Source: Magnolia sinica | Taxonomy: Eukaryota > Streptophyta > Magnoliopsida > Magnoliales > Magnoliaceae | Direction of reading: 5' to 3' | NCBI RefSeq assembly: GCF_029962835.1 | Contig: NC_080590.1 | Span: 63,114,001 to 63,178,000 of the forward strand | DNA length: 64,000 nt | In this document: piece after piece, positions 47,414 to 59,154 of the stretch | Numbering within the stretch: the stretch's first letter is position 1 | Layout of the letters: every line of letters starts with the position of its first letter | The notes under the pieces: generated by a model | Databases searched by the model: none | What the model was told of the DNA's origin: nothing | Seen by the model: the letters and a program-made list of their open reading frames with translations, nothing else | Translations under genes and position numbers: made by a program

Positions 47414-47842
47414 TTACATACCCATATCCAATTTCAACTTAACAAACCTGTTTCTATCAAATAGTTTCGTAAATATGTTTGCAAGTTGATTTTCAGTTTG
47501 AATATAATCCACAAAAATAATCTTATCTTCTTCTAATTCACGAATATAATGATATTTAATCTTAATATGCTTAGTTCATGAATGCTGAATTGGATTTTTA
47601 GAAATGTTAATTGTGCTAGAATTGCCACAATATAATACCATAGAATCTTGCACAAATCCGTAATCACTTAACATCCTTTTCATCCACACAAGCTGGGTGC
47701 ATACATTATTAGGTGCAATATACTTAGACTCAGCTATGGAAAGTGATACGAAACTCTGTTTCTTACTATGCCATGAAACCAGACAGTTCCCGACATAAAA
47801 ACATCCACCGCTGGTAGACTTGCAGTCATCAATATTACCAGA
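47414..47842 (-). pseudogene. C2 RNase H remnant
   Basis: After the stop that ends the RT frame, the minus strand reads DDCKSTSGGCFYVGN, NVCTQLVWMKRMLSDYG, HYIRELEEDKI and QLANIFTKLFDRNRF, ending at 47414. Stops interrupt it, for example near 47840 and 47580. Same place and end as in C1. Confidence 0.8.
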
Positions 47843-48980
47843 CTAATCAGTATCCAAATAATCGGCTAATTGAACATTAAGATCATAAAGATACCAAAGG
47901 CCAAGTTTGGTCGAACTTGTGACATATCTCAAAATGCGCTTTACAACAATCAGGGGGGACTCTTTAGGGTCTGATTGATATTTAGCATAGATTCCAAGGC
48001 TGAATGCAATATCAAGTCGGCTCGCAGTTAAATATAATAAGCTACCTATCATACTGCGAAACAACTTAAGATCTATACTTTTACCTGTCGAATCCTTAGA
48101 GAGTTTAAGTGTTGTACTCATAAGAGTATCAAAATTTTTACCACTCTCGAATCCAAACTTTTTAACCAAATTTAGAGCGTATTTGGTTTGAGAGATAAAG
48201 AACCGATCAGGAAGCTGTTTGACTTGCAAACCTAAGAAATAGTTTAGTTCTCCAACCATGCTTATTTCAAATTTGGACTTCATTAAATCTGCAAACTCAA
48301 TAGTCATGATAGAATAAGTAGATCCATAGATAATGTCATCAACATATATCTGTACTATCAGTATGTGAGCATTGTGTTTCTTTACAAAAAGTGTCTTATC
48401 AACACTCCCCATTATAAATTAGCAAAAACTTAGTCAATTTCTCGTACCATGCCCTGGGAGCTTGTTTCAATCCATAGAGTGCCTTTTTCAGGCGATAAAC
48501 ATGATCAAAATATTTAGGGTCTTCAAAACCAGTAGGTTGTTTTACATATACTTCTTCATGTAGATCACCATTTAAAAAAGCACTCTTAACATCCATTTGG
48601 TAAATTTTAAACTTTTCATAACAAGCAATGGATATAAACAGTTTGATAGATTCAAGACAAGCTACTGGGGCAAAGGTTTCATCATAATTGATGCCTTCTA
48701 ATTGAATGTACCCTTGTACAACCAGTCTAGCTTTGTTTCTTATAATATTACCAAGCTCATCAGACTTATTTTTAAAGATCCATTTGATTCCAATAATGTG
48801 TTTATCATTAGGTCTAGGAACTAAGTACCATACATCATTCCTTACGAATTGATTAAGTTCATCTTGCATAGCTATAATCCAGTTTTCAATAGTAAGAGCT
48901 TCTTTTACATTGGCCGGTTCAATCTGAAATGTGAAGCACACATAATTACATATATTTTTTAATTGTCTACGAGTGTGCAC
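47843..48980 (-). pseudogene. C2 reverse transcriptase remnant
   Basis: Two overlapping frames (48980-48399 and 48412-47843) joined by a frameshift near 48405 contain [67 protein letters not shown], then the catalytic YVDDIIYGS from 48346 and SMIGSLLYLTASRLDIAFS. The catalytic Asp pair is intact. One frameshift is the only break in about 370 codons, so RT is the best preserved pol part. Confidence 0.85.
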
Positions 48981-49362
48981 ACTAGTGAGAGAATTCTCAA
49001 GAATTTGATCAGTTGGATGGTCTTTAACTGACTACAGTTCAGGGTCATTTTGACTAGATGAAGAGTCTGGTTTATCAAATAAAGAGACTTCATCATCTTC
49101 TGAACTTGAGATAAGTGTATTCAAGTGATCATATATAACCACATTAATGGATTCTTGAATAACATTGGTCCTCTTGTTGAGAACATGATACACTCGACTA
49201 TTTAGCGCATATCCTAGGAAAATACCCTCGTCACTCTTAGTGTCGGATTTTTCTAGATTTTCTCGATCACACAAAATGTAGCATTTGCTGCCAAAAACTC
49301 GAAAGTATTTAACAGTAGGCTTCTTATTGAACCATAGTTCATATGCAGTCTTATTATTAGAC

Positions 49363-49846
49363 TTAATTTCTAGTATAAATATGGTTAGTGATATAACACG
49401 CCGTGTTCACAGCTTCAGCCCAAAGATTTTTAGAAAGTTTCATACTATTTAAGTACCTGATTTTTTCTTTCAATAACACCATTTTGTTGAGGTGTCTTGG
49501 GTGCAGAAAACTCATGTGATATTCCATGATCGCTACAGAACTTCTGAAAACTACTATTATTGAATTTGGAACCATGATGACTATGGATTTTGGTGACATG
49601 TGATTCTTTCTCAGTTTCGATACGCTTGAGTACCCTTTTTACTTCATCGAGAGTTTCAAATTTCTCTCTCATGAAAACTTCCCATGTATACCTAGTAAAA
49701 TCATCTACTATGGCCAATATATATTTCTTACCACCTTGACTCTCTGTTCTAGTCAGTCCAACGAGATCCATGTGAAGAAGTTTAAGGGGTGTGGATGTGG
49801 CACTGGAGTTCACTTTCTTATGAGCACTCCTAGTTTGTTTTCCAAG
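49363..49846 (-). pseudogene. C2 integrase remnant with altered catalytic Asp
   Basis: HMDLVGLTRTESQGGKKYI holds the first Asp (49768-49766). At the second site the sequence is KIHSHHGSKF where the family has RSDHG; the catalytic Asp codon (49579-49577) encodes His. QNGVIERKN holds the Glu. The zinc domain in the adjoining frame keeps WHKHLGHVHYRN and a CxxC partly. A frameshift near 49450 cuts the C-terminal part. The enzyme would be inactive even if translated. Confidence 0.85.
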
Positions 49847-50587
49847 CTAACATTCGCCACAAACTTTATCCAATTTCTTAATCTTGGGTAGACCTCTTAT
49901 TACTTCACTTTTGCTCAGTCTATAAAGATTACGGTAGTGTACATGTCCTAGGTGTTTATGCCATAGTTCAGTCTCATCGGTTTTAACCATGTAACAGAAT
50001 AATTTAGATGAGCTTGAATCATTGACTATATAGCAATTCTCAGAAGTTCTACGACCAGTTAATATCAAAGAACCATTCTTACTAGAAATTTCACACCCTA
50101 GGTTGGTGAATTTTACACTATGTTTATTATCATAGATTTGAGAAATGCTTAAGAGATTATGCTTAAGGCCCTCTACAAGCAACACATTCTCAAATGGAGG
50201 AAGATTAAAGAGTTGAACCGTACTTTGGCCAATAATCTTGCAGCTACTACCATCACTAAATGTGACTGAGCCATCAGTGATATCTTGAAGATTGATGAAC
50301 AAGTCTTTATCACCTGTCATGTGTCTAGAGCAACCACTGTCTAGGTACCACTTTAATTGACTTAAAGCCTTGAAAGTGGTGTGAGCAACTAAACAAGCAA
50401 CCTTAGGAACCCATTTCAATTCTGTTTTGGGTTTTAGAATATAATTGATCTTTCTATGCTTGTACTTATTGTATATTCTACCATTCAAGTTAGATTTTAG
50501 AAGCTCCTTAAGTAGATCCACAATTTTCTCAACTAAGGGGTTATGATTCTGATTTCTATAGTTGATATGGTTATTTTTAGGTTTCAT
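49847..50587 (-). pseudogene. C2 protease and GAG-pre-integrase domain
   Basis: 246 codons open. ELKWVPKVACLVAHTTFKA leads to WYLDSGCSRHMTGD from 50350, with D-S-G at 50341-50333. VLLVEGLKHNLLSIS follows, and the domain ends with LWHKHLGHVHYRNLYRLSK and LDKVCGEC, the His and Cys residues of the integrase zinc domain. A stop after CGEC separates it from the core. Confidence 0.85.
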
Positions 50588-52160
50588 AGCCTGAACAGTT
50601 TTAGGATTTTTAAAACTATTTTGATTCTGACTTTTTCCTTTTGATCTCCTTTAACAAATTTAGGAGGAGTAGTTTTATATTTAGAAGAGCTATTTTTATC
50701 ATAGCCCAGACTAGATCGATCGCCACATTTCCTTGATCCGGATAGTAGTCTTTCTAGTTTAGGATCACCCTGGGCATACCTCCAAGTATCCTTCAAACTC
50801 AAGAGAGAAGAGGCTTCTAGTTTCAGTTTTTCATTTTTAGATTTTAGGTTTTCAATTTGGGAAGTTTTGAAATCTAAATCACACTTAGCTTTTTCAAAAC
50901 AATCTGAAAAATGTGATTTTTCTAAGACTATATTATCATAATTTTCTTTTAATTTTAAAAACTTTTTTTTTTGAAGTTTTAATTTTACAACTATCTTACA
51001 ACTTTCCCTGTATAGGGCATCATAGGCATCTTGTAAATCTTCATCATTTTCAGGATCACTTTCAGATTTTCTTCACTAGTTGAATCACAACTATCTGAGA
51101 AAGTGAATTTAGCAAGAGTCATTAAGGCTTTGACCTCATTAGTAGACTCGGGTTCAGAATCATCTAACTCAGAAGAGGCTTCAGAGCTAGACGATTCATC
51201 CCACGTGGCTAATAAGCCTTTCTTTTTAAATTTGTCCCTCTTTAGACATTTGTTTGCTAAATGACTGTATTCATGACAATTGAAACATTGGCTGTCTTTA
51301 ATAGATTTTCAAATTTTAGATCTAGTTCTTTTCTTTTTTGAAGGTTTTTGAAAATCTACCCTCTTTTTACTTTTAAAAATCTTATAAAACTTCTTGGCTA
51401 ATAATGTTATATCATCTTCAAAGTTTTTAAAATCAAAATTACTAACATTTTCATGAGAAGTATTTTTAGAAGACTTAAAGGTGATGGACTTACCTTTAGG
51501 AGCTTTAAAGTTTAACTTGTAGGTTTGTAAAGAACTAACCAGTTCTTCAACCCCCATATTATCCGTATCACGAAGTTCCTGAATGGTATTGACCTTTGAA
51601 TTGAACCTTTCAGGCAATGAGCGTAGTATCTTTGTACAGACTTTGCTTTCTAGGATACTATCACCAAGACCCCACATTGAGTTGACTATGTCATTTAACT
51701 TAGTATAGAAGTCCATGAAATTTCACTTTCTTCCATACGTATTTCCTCAAATTGAGTGGTGAGGATTTGAAGTTTAGATTTCTTGACAATAGTCGTACCC
51801 TCATGTGTCATTTTTAGAATGTTCTAAGCTTGCTTTGCAGAATCACAGGATATAATTCTTTTAAATTCATCCGGTGATAGTGTGCAAGTAATTGCATTTA
51901 AAGCCTTTGTATTGGCACTACTCTCATTTTTCTGAAGTGTGGTCCAAGAAAAATAAGGTTTAACCTTCATAGATTTGGTTCCATTAGTGCCTAGAACTTC
52001 AGTGGTAGGAGGGGTCCATCTAGTCACTATGGCTTGCCACACGCTCTCATCTATAGACCTTAAAAAGATCCTCATTCTGGCTTTCCAATAGCCATAATTG
52101 GAGTCATTAAAAGGTGAAGGCCAGGTGATTAAGAGGCTATCAAAAATTGATATCTTATAA
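50588..52160 (-). pseudogene. C2 gag remnant
   Basis: Minus-strand homology begins near 52160 (SLLITWPSPFNDSNYGYWKARM) and passes through CTLSPDEFKRIISCDSAKQA, where a Trp codon has become TAG (about 51825). MDFYTKLNDIVNSMWGLGD starts the next open piece (51716-51309). The zinc knuckle is at 51287-51246 as CFNCHEYSHLANKC. An acidic segment and a coiled-coil-like part follow, with KLERLLSGSRKCGDRSSLGY near 50760. Several stops and frameshifts are present. Confidence 0.8.
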
Positions 52161-52207
52161 GCTCAGATCGATTAGCTTAGGAATTGAATTTTAAAAAAAA
52201 GTTATTA

Positions 52208-52220
52208 GTCTTTGATACCA
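52208..52220 (-). promoter_or_regulatory. C2 tRNA-iMet primer-binding site
   Basis: On the minus strand TGGTATCAAAGAC follows the 5' LTR end after one base. It matches the initiator-Met complement TGGTATCAGAGC closely. Confidence 0.8.
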
Positions 52221-52221
52221 C

Positions 52222-54055
52222 TTAAAAAGGTTGAGCAATACGTCCTAGAGGAAGGGGGGGTGAATAGGACTATGCCAAATTAAAAAATAAATGCAGATTT
52301 TAAAGAATGAAAATACAATTAAATAATAAAGAAGCATAAGTAAATAACAACCTCAAAAATATTAGTCTTGAGAGGTTGATACAAACTTAGTTCTAAGGAC
52401 AACGTAACACCAAAAACCAAAGGCTTATGGAAGGACAACCTTACTAAAATGTATGTAAGTATCAAAAACCAAAACCAATAAAGAGGTAAAGGAAATAGCA
52501 AATAAAATAAACTAAGTTATTACAACATTCTCACAAGTGTATAAAATAAATTACACCATTCACCACAAATGCTTAAAGAAAATTACAACATTCACACACA
52601 TAGGCACATTCAACCATCCACTATAACACCATGAATTATAGTGGTTCGCTTGTGTTTACACCAACTATTACAAAACAGCCACACAACTACTCCACTCCTA
52701 ATATGTGGTCCCTCAGGATATTAGCGTTCACTATGAAAAAGGTTTTTCAAGGTTCACCTTAAAACTTTCACAATTGTGTCTTTGATTGGGCTTACACAAT
52801 TCCAAAAACCCCACACTCTGAGATTTTCTGGATCACCTTAGACAAAATCAAATAGAGATTTTCTAGCACAACCTCAAAAACCAAAAAGAGATATACAAAA
52901 TGTAAATATACTTATTTGGAAATTCTCCTTTGAAGAAGCCCGGTAGAACCAATCCGATGTAGACGAAGATGCTTAATGTCCAGTCTCACAGATGAAAAGG
53001 TTCTCTTTCTAAATGATTTTTAAATTAAATCAACCTAGGATAGGTTGATTTGATTTTGATCTCAAGAAAGGGAAAAACGCAAATCCCTTCTTAAAGTAAG
53101 ATTGGAATAAAGATCTCAAAATCAAATAACAAAAACTAATTAAAGAGAATATTAAATGAGCACAATATAGTTTAAAAATATTACAAACTTATCTCTCAGA
53201 GTGGTGTCTTGATTTCGCTTTAATGAATGAATAAACTCTGAAATTCGTGCTCTATTTATAGGTAAAAATATTGTTCACTCGACTGGTCTAAGGGTTGGTT
53301 CGACTAGTTAAAGGACCAACAAAATTTTAAAATTTCTAATGCGATAAGATAAGGCCGTTACTTGACTAGTCGAGTGGCCTACTCGACTGTTCGAGTGGGA
53401 CCAAAAAGCTTGCTAGACTTTGAGTTGAGCCTGCACGACTGGTTGAGCATTGTTCATTTGACCAGTCGAACAATCTCCAGGACTGGTCGAGAGTCCAACA
53501 GAAAATTCTGAAAATTAGCAACAAACTTTGGACTGGTAGAGAAAACTCTTAGACTGGTCGAGCCAGTACTTGGACTAGTCGAACAAGGTCTAAGACTAGT
53601 CGAGAAAATGACCTATAAACATCTGAAATGACCCATGAAAAATATGCAATAAATATGACATAACCTAAGGTCAATCTAGGGTCATCCAAACATGCTTGTG
53701 AGTTGGAACAAATAAAACATCATTCGTTTCCGAATCTTGATATCTTGAGATACTTGAAGCTTGAGTTCGATCATTTGAACTTGTACTTGAGATATGCTTG
53801 AGTTCTTGAGTCTTTAACGTATAACAGTTGAACTTCAAACTTGAACTTGAGCTCTTAGATCTGATCTTGAACCTATGAACTTCAACACACTTCACTTCAA
53901 CTTGAAGATGTAGGCAAGTTCGATGAAGATCCAGAGAACTTTGAAATGTACAAACCTGATCACTTCAACTCAATGAATGATACAAATACTAAATGGTTTG
54001 GCATAACAAAATTTGACAATACAACGGGTACTAGATTTACACAATAGCATTTACA
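52222..54055 (-). repeat. C2 5' LTR
   Basis: Plus-strand ends TTAAAAAGGTTGAGC and ATAGCATTTACA. Direct partner of the split 3' LTR. Minus-strand order: start, palindromes (53600-53275), TATAAATAG (53260-53252), transcribed part with the C-rich block near 52250. The many substitutions between the LTRs show an old insertion. Confidence 0.85.
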
Positions 54056-54060
54056 GAGTG

Positions 54061-54975
54061 CATGTTTGGTTAGGGCGGAACGGCTTACCATTCCATAGCA
54101 CAAGGAATGTACGCTTCCATTTGTGACGTGTATCTTGAGGATCTTACATTTACGATTAAATTCATGGAAGGAACCTTTACAGTAAATCGATATACTATTT
54201 CGGCAATGACTGAGATTGCCAATGCGAAAGATGCAATTCTTATTGCAAATCTAACTGATAAAATGACTAATTCCGAGCGGCAAGTAATTACATGTAAATT
54301 GTGTAACTTTAATGCCGAATGGAAGTCGGCAATGCCCTTCCAGTTAACCAAATGTTTCCTAAATATCATGTTCTTCATAGGATTTTCACTTCTAATCTCT
54401 ATCCTAGGTCAGGGAATAAGTCTAAACTTACTCCCTTTATGACTTGTGCTCTTCATTCTGTAGTGTCTAGTATTCAATTCTGTCTTCCTTCATTAATATG
54501 TTACATCATTATTCAATTCTGTTTGCATCCTGATCATGGATCGATTCCGTTTGCTTATCTCATGACTTGCATTGCTTTATATTGTAATGTTACCATTCTA
54601 ACGTCTAAGGCACCATAATCTGTACTACCATTTAACAATACCAACCTAAATAAGATGAATCTGAAGCCTCTTCCTTACCAAATTGAAGAAGAGGAGGAAG
54701 CACAGGCTCCTGCTGATACAACTATGAAAGATATTTTTGTTGACCTAGATGAGTCTGATGATCGAGAAGATCCAGACTATCAACATTCTCAAGTAGATGG
54801 TCGTCTTAAATCTTTGGAGGAGAAGGTCGAGGCACTGCAGGTCTCACAGGACAATGAGTTTTAAACCCAAAAATCTAAAATGAAGTACAAGAAGAAGTAC
54901 TTCCATCGCATCAGCCGAAGTTTGAATCAACTTGACCCTTTTATGCCTGCTCCTTCATCATCTAGATCTGATTGA
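54061..54975 (+). pseudogene. C1 extra ORF, C-terminal part
   Basis: Continues the gene cut at 33424: AYHSIAQGMYASICDVYLEDLTFTI, NVNRYTI-like segment, then after a frameshift near 54320 CLPSLICYIIIQFCLHPDHGSIPFAYLM and an acidic linker EEEEEAQAPADTT. The tail VDGRLKSLEEKVEALQVSQ is coiled-coil-like and the gene ends DPFMPAPSSSRSD at 54973-54975. Stops at about 54079, 54617 and 54862 are degenerate. It gives the full-length plan against which C2 can be judged. Confidence 0.75.
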
Positions 54976-55523
54976 GATCTTATCTTTTAAGTACTTTTTA
55001 TTTCAATGAGGTAAACTTAAACTTAACTACTTGCTTGGATGATTTCTTAATACTCTCTCTTAACCACTTTAATATTATTTCCCTGACATTTCTACTTTCA
55101 TATGCTGATTTTTATTCTCTTCTTATTACATATGCTCACCTTTTCTTCTATCAAGTTTAATTGCTGATACTTTACTTACCTATCTATCTTATTTGATTGG
55201 TATCTACTTCTTCCTTTGTCAACTTGTGACAAAAAGGGGGAAAGTTAGTTAATATTTGGAATGCATATTACTTTTATATGGAGAATGAGAATGATGGGCA
55301 TGAATAATGATGGGCATGAATGCATGAATTCTTAATTAGGCTATATATGCTATGGAATGTGTTTTATGTTATGAATGATATAGGGGAAGTACTAATTGAG
55401 GGGGAGTAGAAAATATTTTGAAATCTTCAACAATTTTCTACAACATGAGTATAAGAGTACAAAGCTTCATTCTTATAATTGTAACATTATGTGTTTTGCC
55501 ACGAAATTGACAAAGGGGGAGAT
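54976..55523 (+). promoter_or_regulatory. C1 3' untranslated region with multiple polypurine tracts
   Basis: Three purine runs lie before the 3' LTR: ACAAAAAGGGGGAAAG (about 55228-55244), GAGGGGGAGTAG (about 55398-55409) and GACAAAGGGGGAGATTG (55509-55525, adjoining the LTR). Multiple tracts before the 3' LTR are a known trait of Sireviruses. No gene is visible; the short frames have no recognised content. Confidence 0.75.
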
Positions 55524-55802
55524 TGTAAGTGCTATAATGTTTAAAGCACACTTTGTTGTCAAATTTTGTCTAGTCAAAACATATTATCAAGTGATCTTCA
55601 AGTATGGGTAAAGATCAAGATTCAAGTCAAGTCCAAGTTCTAGTAGAAGATCAAGCTCAAGTTCGAATAGAAGATCAAGCTAGAAAGACAACATGAAGTC
55701 AAGATCAAATGATGTTCAAGTAGAAGATCAAGCTCCATAAAGAATTTCAAGCCTTTTATCTACTTCAAGATAAAGAAGTTCAGTCATTTCAGGTATTATA
55801 AA
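55524..55802 (+). repeat. C1 3' LTR, first 279 bases
   Basis: Starts TGTAAGTGCTATAATG and follows the 5' LTR closely (CAAGTGATCTTCAAGTATGG, GTTCTAGTAGAAGATCAAGC, CAGTCATTTCAGGTATTATAAA). Interrupted by G3. The remainder should lie beyond the right end of the window. Confidence 0.9.
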
Positions 55803-57067
55803 TGTTGAGGATCAAATATTACATATTATCCCCCATTTATTACTTGGTTTTATGAACATGATAATGTTTTATGTTCTATTTTAATCATGTTTGTATTGCA
55901 AAGTGAATTTAGGAGCTTAGATTGAAAAGGATGTTAAAAGCATGGATTTAACGCTCATGAATCACCAAAGCTAGGGATGGATCTTATGAGACTAAGAATG
56001 AAGAATTCACATGCCAAAGATTCAAGAAAACCAAGTGAGGAATGAAGAGCATTGAAGACTTGAAGTGAAGAAAAGGAACCCTATAAATCTGCCTCCTTTG
56101 ACTAGTTGAAGAATCCTCGACTCTAACTCTAGCAACAAAATCCTCTAATTTTCCGTCATCCTTGACCACTCGAAGGAAACCCTCAACATGTCTAAGGTTA
56201 TGCGAACAACACACGAACTGCGTAAATTTGAGGCAGTTTCCGGATTTTTCCAACTTGGTGTGAGAGTTGGATTTGCAAAACTATAAATAGGGGTCCCTAG
56301 GATGTTCTTAGGCATCTTCTAAGGTTTGAAGAGTAGAGCAAAAGTGTGGAGAAGCCGTCGCCAAGAGTTTTTCTTCTTTTTCCTTAGTTATTTTTACGAT
56401 TTTCTTAAGAAATTTTAGTTCAATCATGTCTATAGTTGTCCAAACCTCTTAGCTAGGGCTAAGGGGTAAAGCTTGTAGCACGATGGGATGTTTTTATTAC
56501 TTTGATTCATGTTTATGTTGAACTCTCTTTGATTCTAGTTTAATTATAAGGAATATTTTCAGTTTTTAATGGTTTGTTGTGACAAATTACAATAGATCTG
56601 TGATAGCTTTGAATATCGTTCTTTCCTATTTTGAGATCGATGGATTGGTAAATCCTGTTGTTTGTCATCGTTTCATGGGCATGGTTAGGTGACGGAATCC
56701 CTTCCAATCTTCCCTATTCTCCTTTTTTGATAACTAGATTCATGAGAAGTTCAGAGATCTTACCATCTCTTCTTCCAACTGGATAAGATAGGACTTTGAT
56801 TCCAGTTGTGTCCTTAAATCAAGCATAGTATCACCCTAACTGCTACAAGTGGATCTTTGGAAACCCTAGTTCCCAACTTTAAATTTACAAGTTGTAATTA
56901 CTTAATCACAATTACTCTCTCAATTACTTCAGAATTAGGTTCACATCTTTTTCTAGTTCTAGTTCTAGTTACTTTCAGAATATACACAAGATTAGTTCCT
57001 ATGGATTCGACCTCAGTCTCACCGAGATTATTACTACATCGCAACCCTACACTTGGGGTTGTGAACA
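55803..57067 (+). repeat. G3 5' LTR
   Basis: Begins TGTTGAGGATCAAATATT and ends GGTTGTGAACA. TATAAATAG at 56282-56290. Upstream, at about 56096-56205, are TTTGACTAGTTGAAG, CCTCGACTC and TTGACCACTCGAAGG, which are of the Sirevirus palindrome type and not the TTCGATGACATCGAA type of G1. Confidence 0.85.
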
Positions 57068-57498
57068 AGTTTTTCGCGCTGTTGCGAGAGACTAACGGTT
57101 ACATTTTTCTGAGATTAGCTAGTTTTGGAATTAGGTTAAGATTAGGATTTTTCTGTTTTATTTTAGAAACTAACTTAGCGTCCTAATTCTAGGTTTAGAA
57201 ATTTTCTTAATTTGATTTTAGAAACTAACTCTTTCTCTTTTTATAAACTAGTTTACTTTCATAATTTGTTTTTAGAAACTAACCCATCTTTTTATTTTTG
57301 TTTTCAGAAACTTTCTAATTTTAGAATTTCTGTTTTAGAAACTGACTTGTTTTGTTTTGTTCTACAGGATTTTAATTTAGGAACTTCTAATTTGGTAACT
57401 TCTTTCAATTCTCTCCCTTTCTATTTCTAGATTTCTATTTCCTTCTTTCTTTTAGGTTTAGGTTAGGTTCTGAAATTGAGTACTAAGAGTGTTTCATG

Positions 57499-59154
57499 CC
57501 CAAGTGGGTTCGTGACAATACTCGATGTCTCTTAAGTGAAGGAGGATTGATTTAGGGGTTATCTATCCATCATAAGATTAGACAACACTCGATATTCACA
57601 GAGCTAATTGAAGTTATGGCTACCAATCAACCGATCAATCAACCGGGAAGACAACCTCAACCTCGAGTTAAGGAAGTCCAGGATGAGAATGAGGTGCATC
57701 AAACACCCCGCCTCATACTTTGCAAGACTATTTACAACCGGTGGGTGTGAGCACGCCCTCATGCATGATTTTTTCAAAAAATACTGGACATATGGATATT
57801 AAGTCAGGGATAATCCAACTCCTTCCAAAATTTCATGGACTTGAATATGAAAGTCCATATCTACACTTGAAAGAGTTTGACGAGATTATAGCTACTTTAT
57901 ATTTTCCTAACGTGTCTAAAGACACGGTCAGACTGATACTCTTTCCATTTTCTTTGAAAAAGAAAGCTAAGATATGGTTGCATTCACTACGTCCTCGATC
58001 TATTGGCACATGGAATGACATGATAAGGGAGTTCATAAAAAAAAAATTCCACATCATAAAACGAACATCCTCAGAAAGTCAATCATGAACTTCGCCCAAA
58101 AGGAGGATGAAACATTCTTCCAATGTTGGGAGTGGTTCAAGGATCTCGTCAGTTCATGCCCACAACACAGTTTTGAAACGTGGTGCATTACTCACTTTTT
58201 CTATGATTATCTGACATCTTCCATGCGCCAATTGGTTGAGACAATATGCAATGGGGAATTCATGAATAAAAATGTCGATGATGTGTGAGACTACTTGGAC
58301 AGACTTGCTGAAAACACACAATCATAAGACATCTCCCCAAAATCAAGCACCACTTCTAGGCCCACTCAATCAAAGGAGAGGGGCAGATTATACCTTCTGA
58401 AATAGGATGATGATATCAATGCTAAAGTGTCTAATCTCATAAGGAAATTCGAGGTCATAGAACTAAAAAAGGATAAGGTTAAGGAAAGTGTTTGCGGTAT
58501 TTGTGTTTGCAACATTCACACAATTGAAAATTGTCAAACAATACCTCCGTTTTAAGTGGTACTAAATGAGCAATCTAATGCCGTAAATAATTACCAAAGA
58601 CCTTTCAATAGACCTACCTCCAATACATACAATCCTAGTTGGAGAAATCATCAAAACTTCAGTTGGAGGAATGGACAAACTGCTACCCCTTAAGGTTTCT
58701 TTAATCAAATTTCAAATCAAGGGAAACCTCAAGAGCATTCGGTGTTAAAACATCTTCAAAATTAAGAGCTATTCAATCAGGGGATGCTATAAGCCTTCTA
58801 AGACCTTATAAAAGCCATATAAGGGCTTGACACAAGGAATATGATTGGGAATAAGGGAAGCCTTCCAGCTCAACCTCTTCCCAATCCAAAATCACAATAT
58901 GAAGTTAGCGACCCAAGCTCTTTAAATCAGATGGAGTAAGCTATATCTATCACCACTCTTAGGAGTGGGAAGACCATTAACAAAACCATTCCAGTTAGGG
59001 TTAAAATGCCTAAGGACCCGAAAAAGGACAACAATAATAGATCTAGCACTACTCCACAAGAATTAGAACTGGATCTTCAAGGCAAGCCGATTGCCCCATT
59101 TCCCCAATGGTTAATAGCACCAAAACCTCTCTCTAACTCTCGGGACATTTTAGA
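57499..59154 (+). pseudogene. G3 gag remnant
   Basis: PKWVRDN at 57499, then the gag core LLPKFHGLEYESPYLHLKEFDEI, LFPFSLKKKAKIWLHSLRPRSIGTWNDMIREF (57800-58060), NFAQKEDETFFQCWEWFKDL and MRQLVETICNGEFMN (58088-58275). The C-terminal part with TTLRSGKT and PIAPFPQWLIAPKPLSNSRDILD ends at S2. Stops and frameshifts lie near 57540, 58070, 58287, 58326 and 58554. It keeps several codons that are stops in G1. Confidence 0.8.

Larger units (their letters stand above)
33425..54055 (-). mobile_element. Sirevirus (Ty1/copia) element C2, minus strand, inserted in the C1 extra ORF
   Basis: Flanked by GAGCG (33420-33424) and GAGTG (54056-54060), a 5-bp target duplication with one transition. When C2 and one duplicate are removed in thought, the reading frame of the C1 extra ORF continues in phase. 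LTRs: 3' copy 33425-34139 plus 44297-45276 (split by R3), 5' copy 52222-54055. Internal order on the minus strand: primer site, gag, protease, integrase, RT, RNase H, palindrome cluster, extra ORF, polypurine tract. All pol modules are damaged. Confidence 0.85.
26193..55802 (+). mobile_element. Sirevirus (Ty1/copia) element C1, plus strand, carrying nested C2
   Basis: Complete layout of a Sirevirus: 5' LTR, tRNA-iMet-type primer site, gag, protease, integrase, RT, RNase H, extra ORF, several polypurine tracts, and the start of the 3' LTR. C2 (33425-54055) is inserted in the extra ORF. G3 interrupts the 3' LTR at 55803 after GGTATTATAAA, the point reached at about 26475 in the 5' LTR. Every coding module has frameshifts or stops, so C1 is not autonomous. 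The net length visible without C2 is about 9 kb. Confidence 0.85.
55803..59154 (+). mobile_element. Ty3/gypsy element G3 (Athila-like), 5' half only
   Basis: 5' LTR 55803-57067, degenerate primer site 57074-57091, broken gag from 57499. It is cut at 59154 by S2. It is closely related to G1 in LTR ends, primer site and gag, but its U3 has a different palindrome type. The expected target duplication is ATAAA; its second copy is outside the window. Confidence 0.8.
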
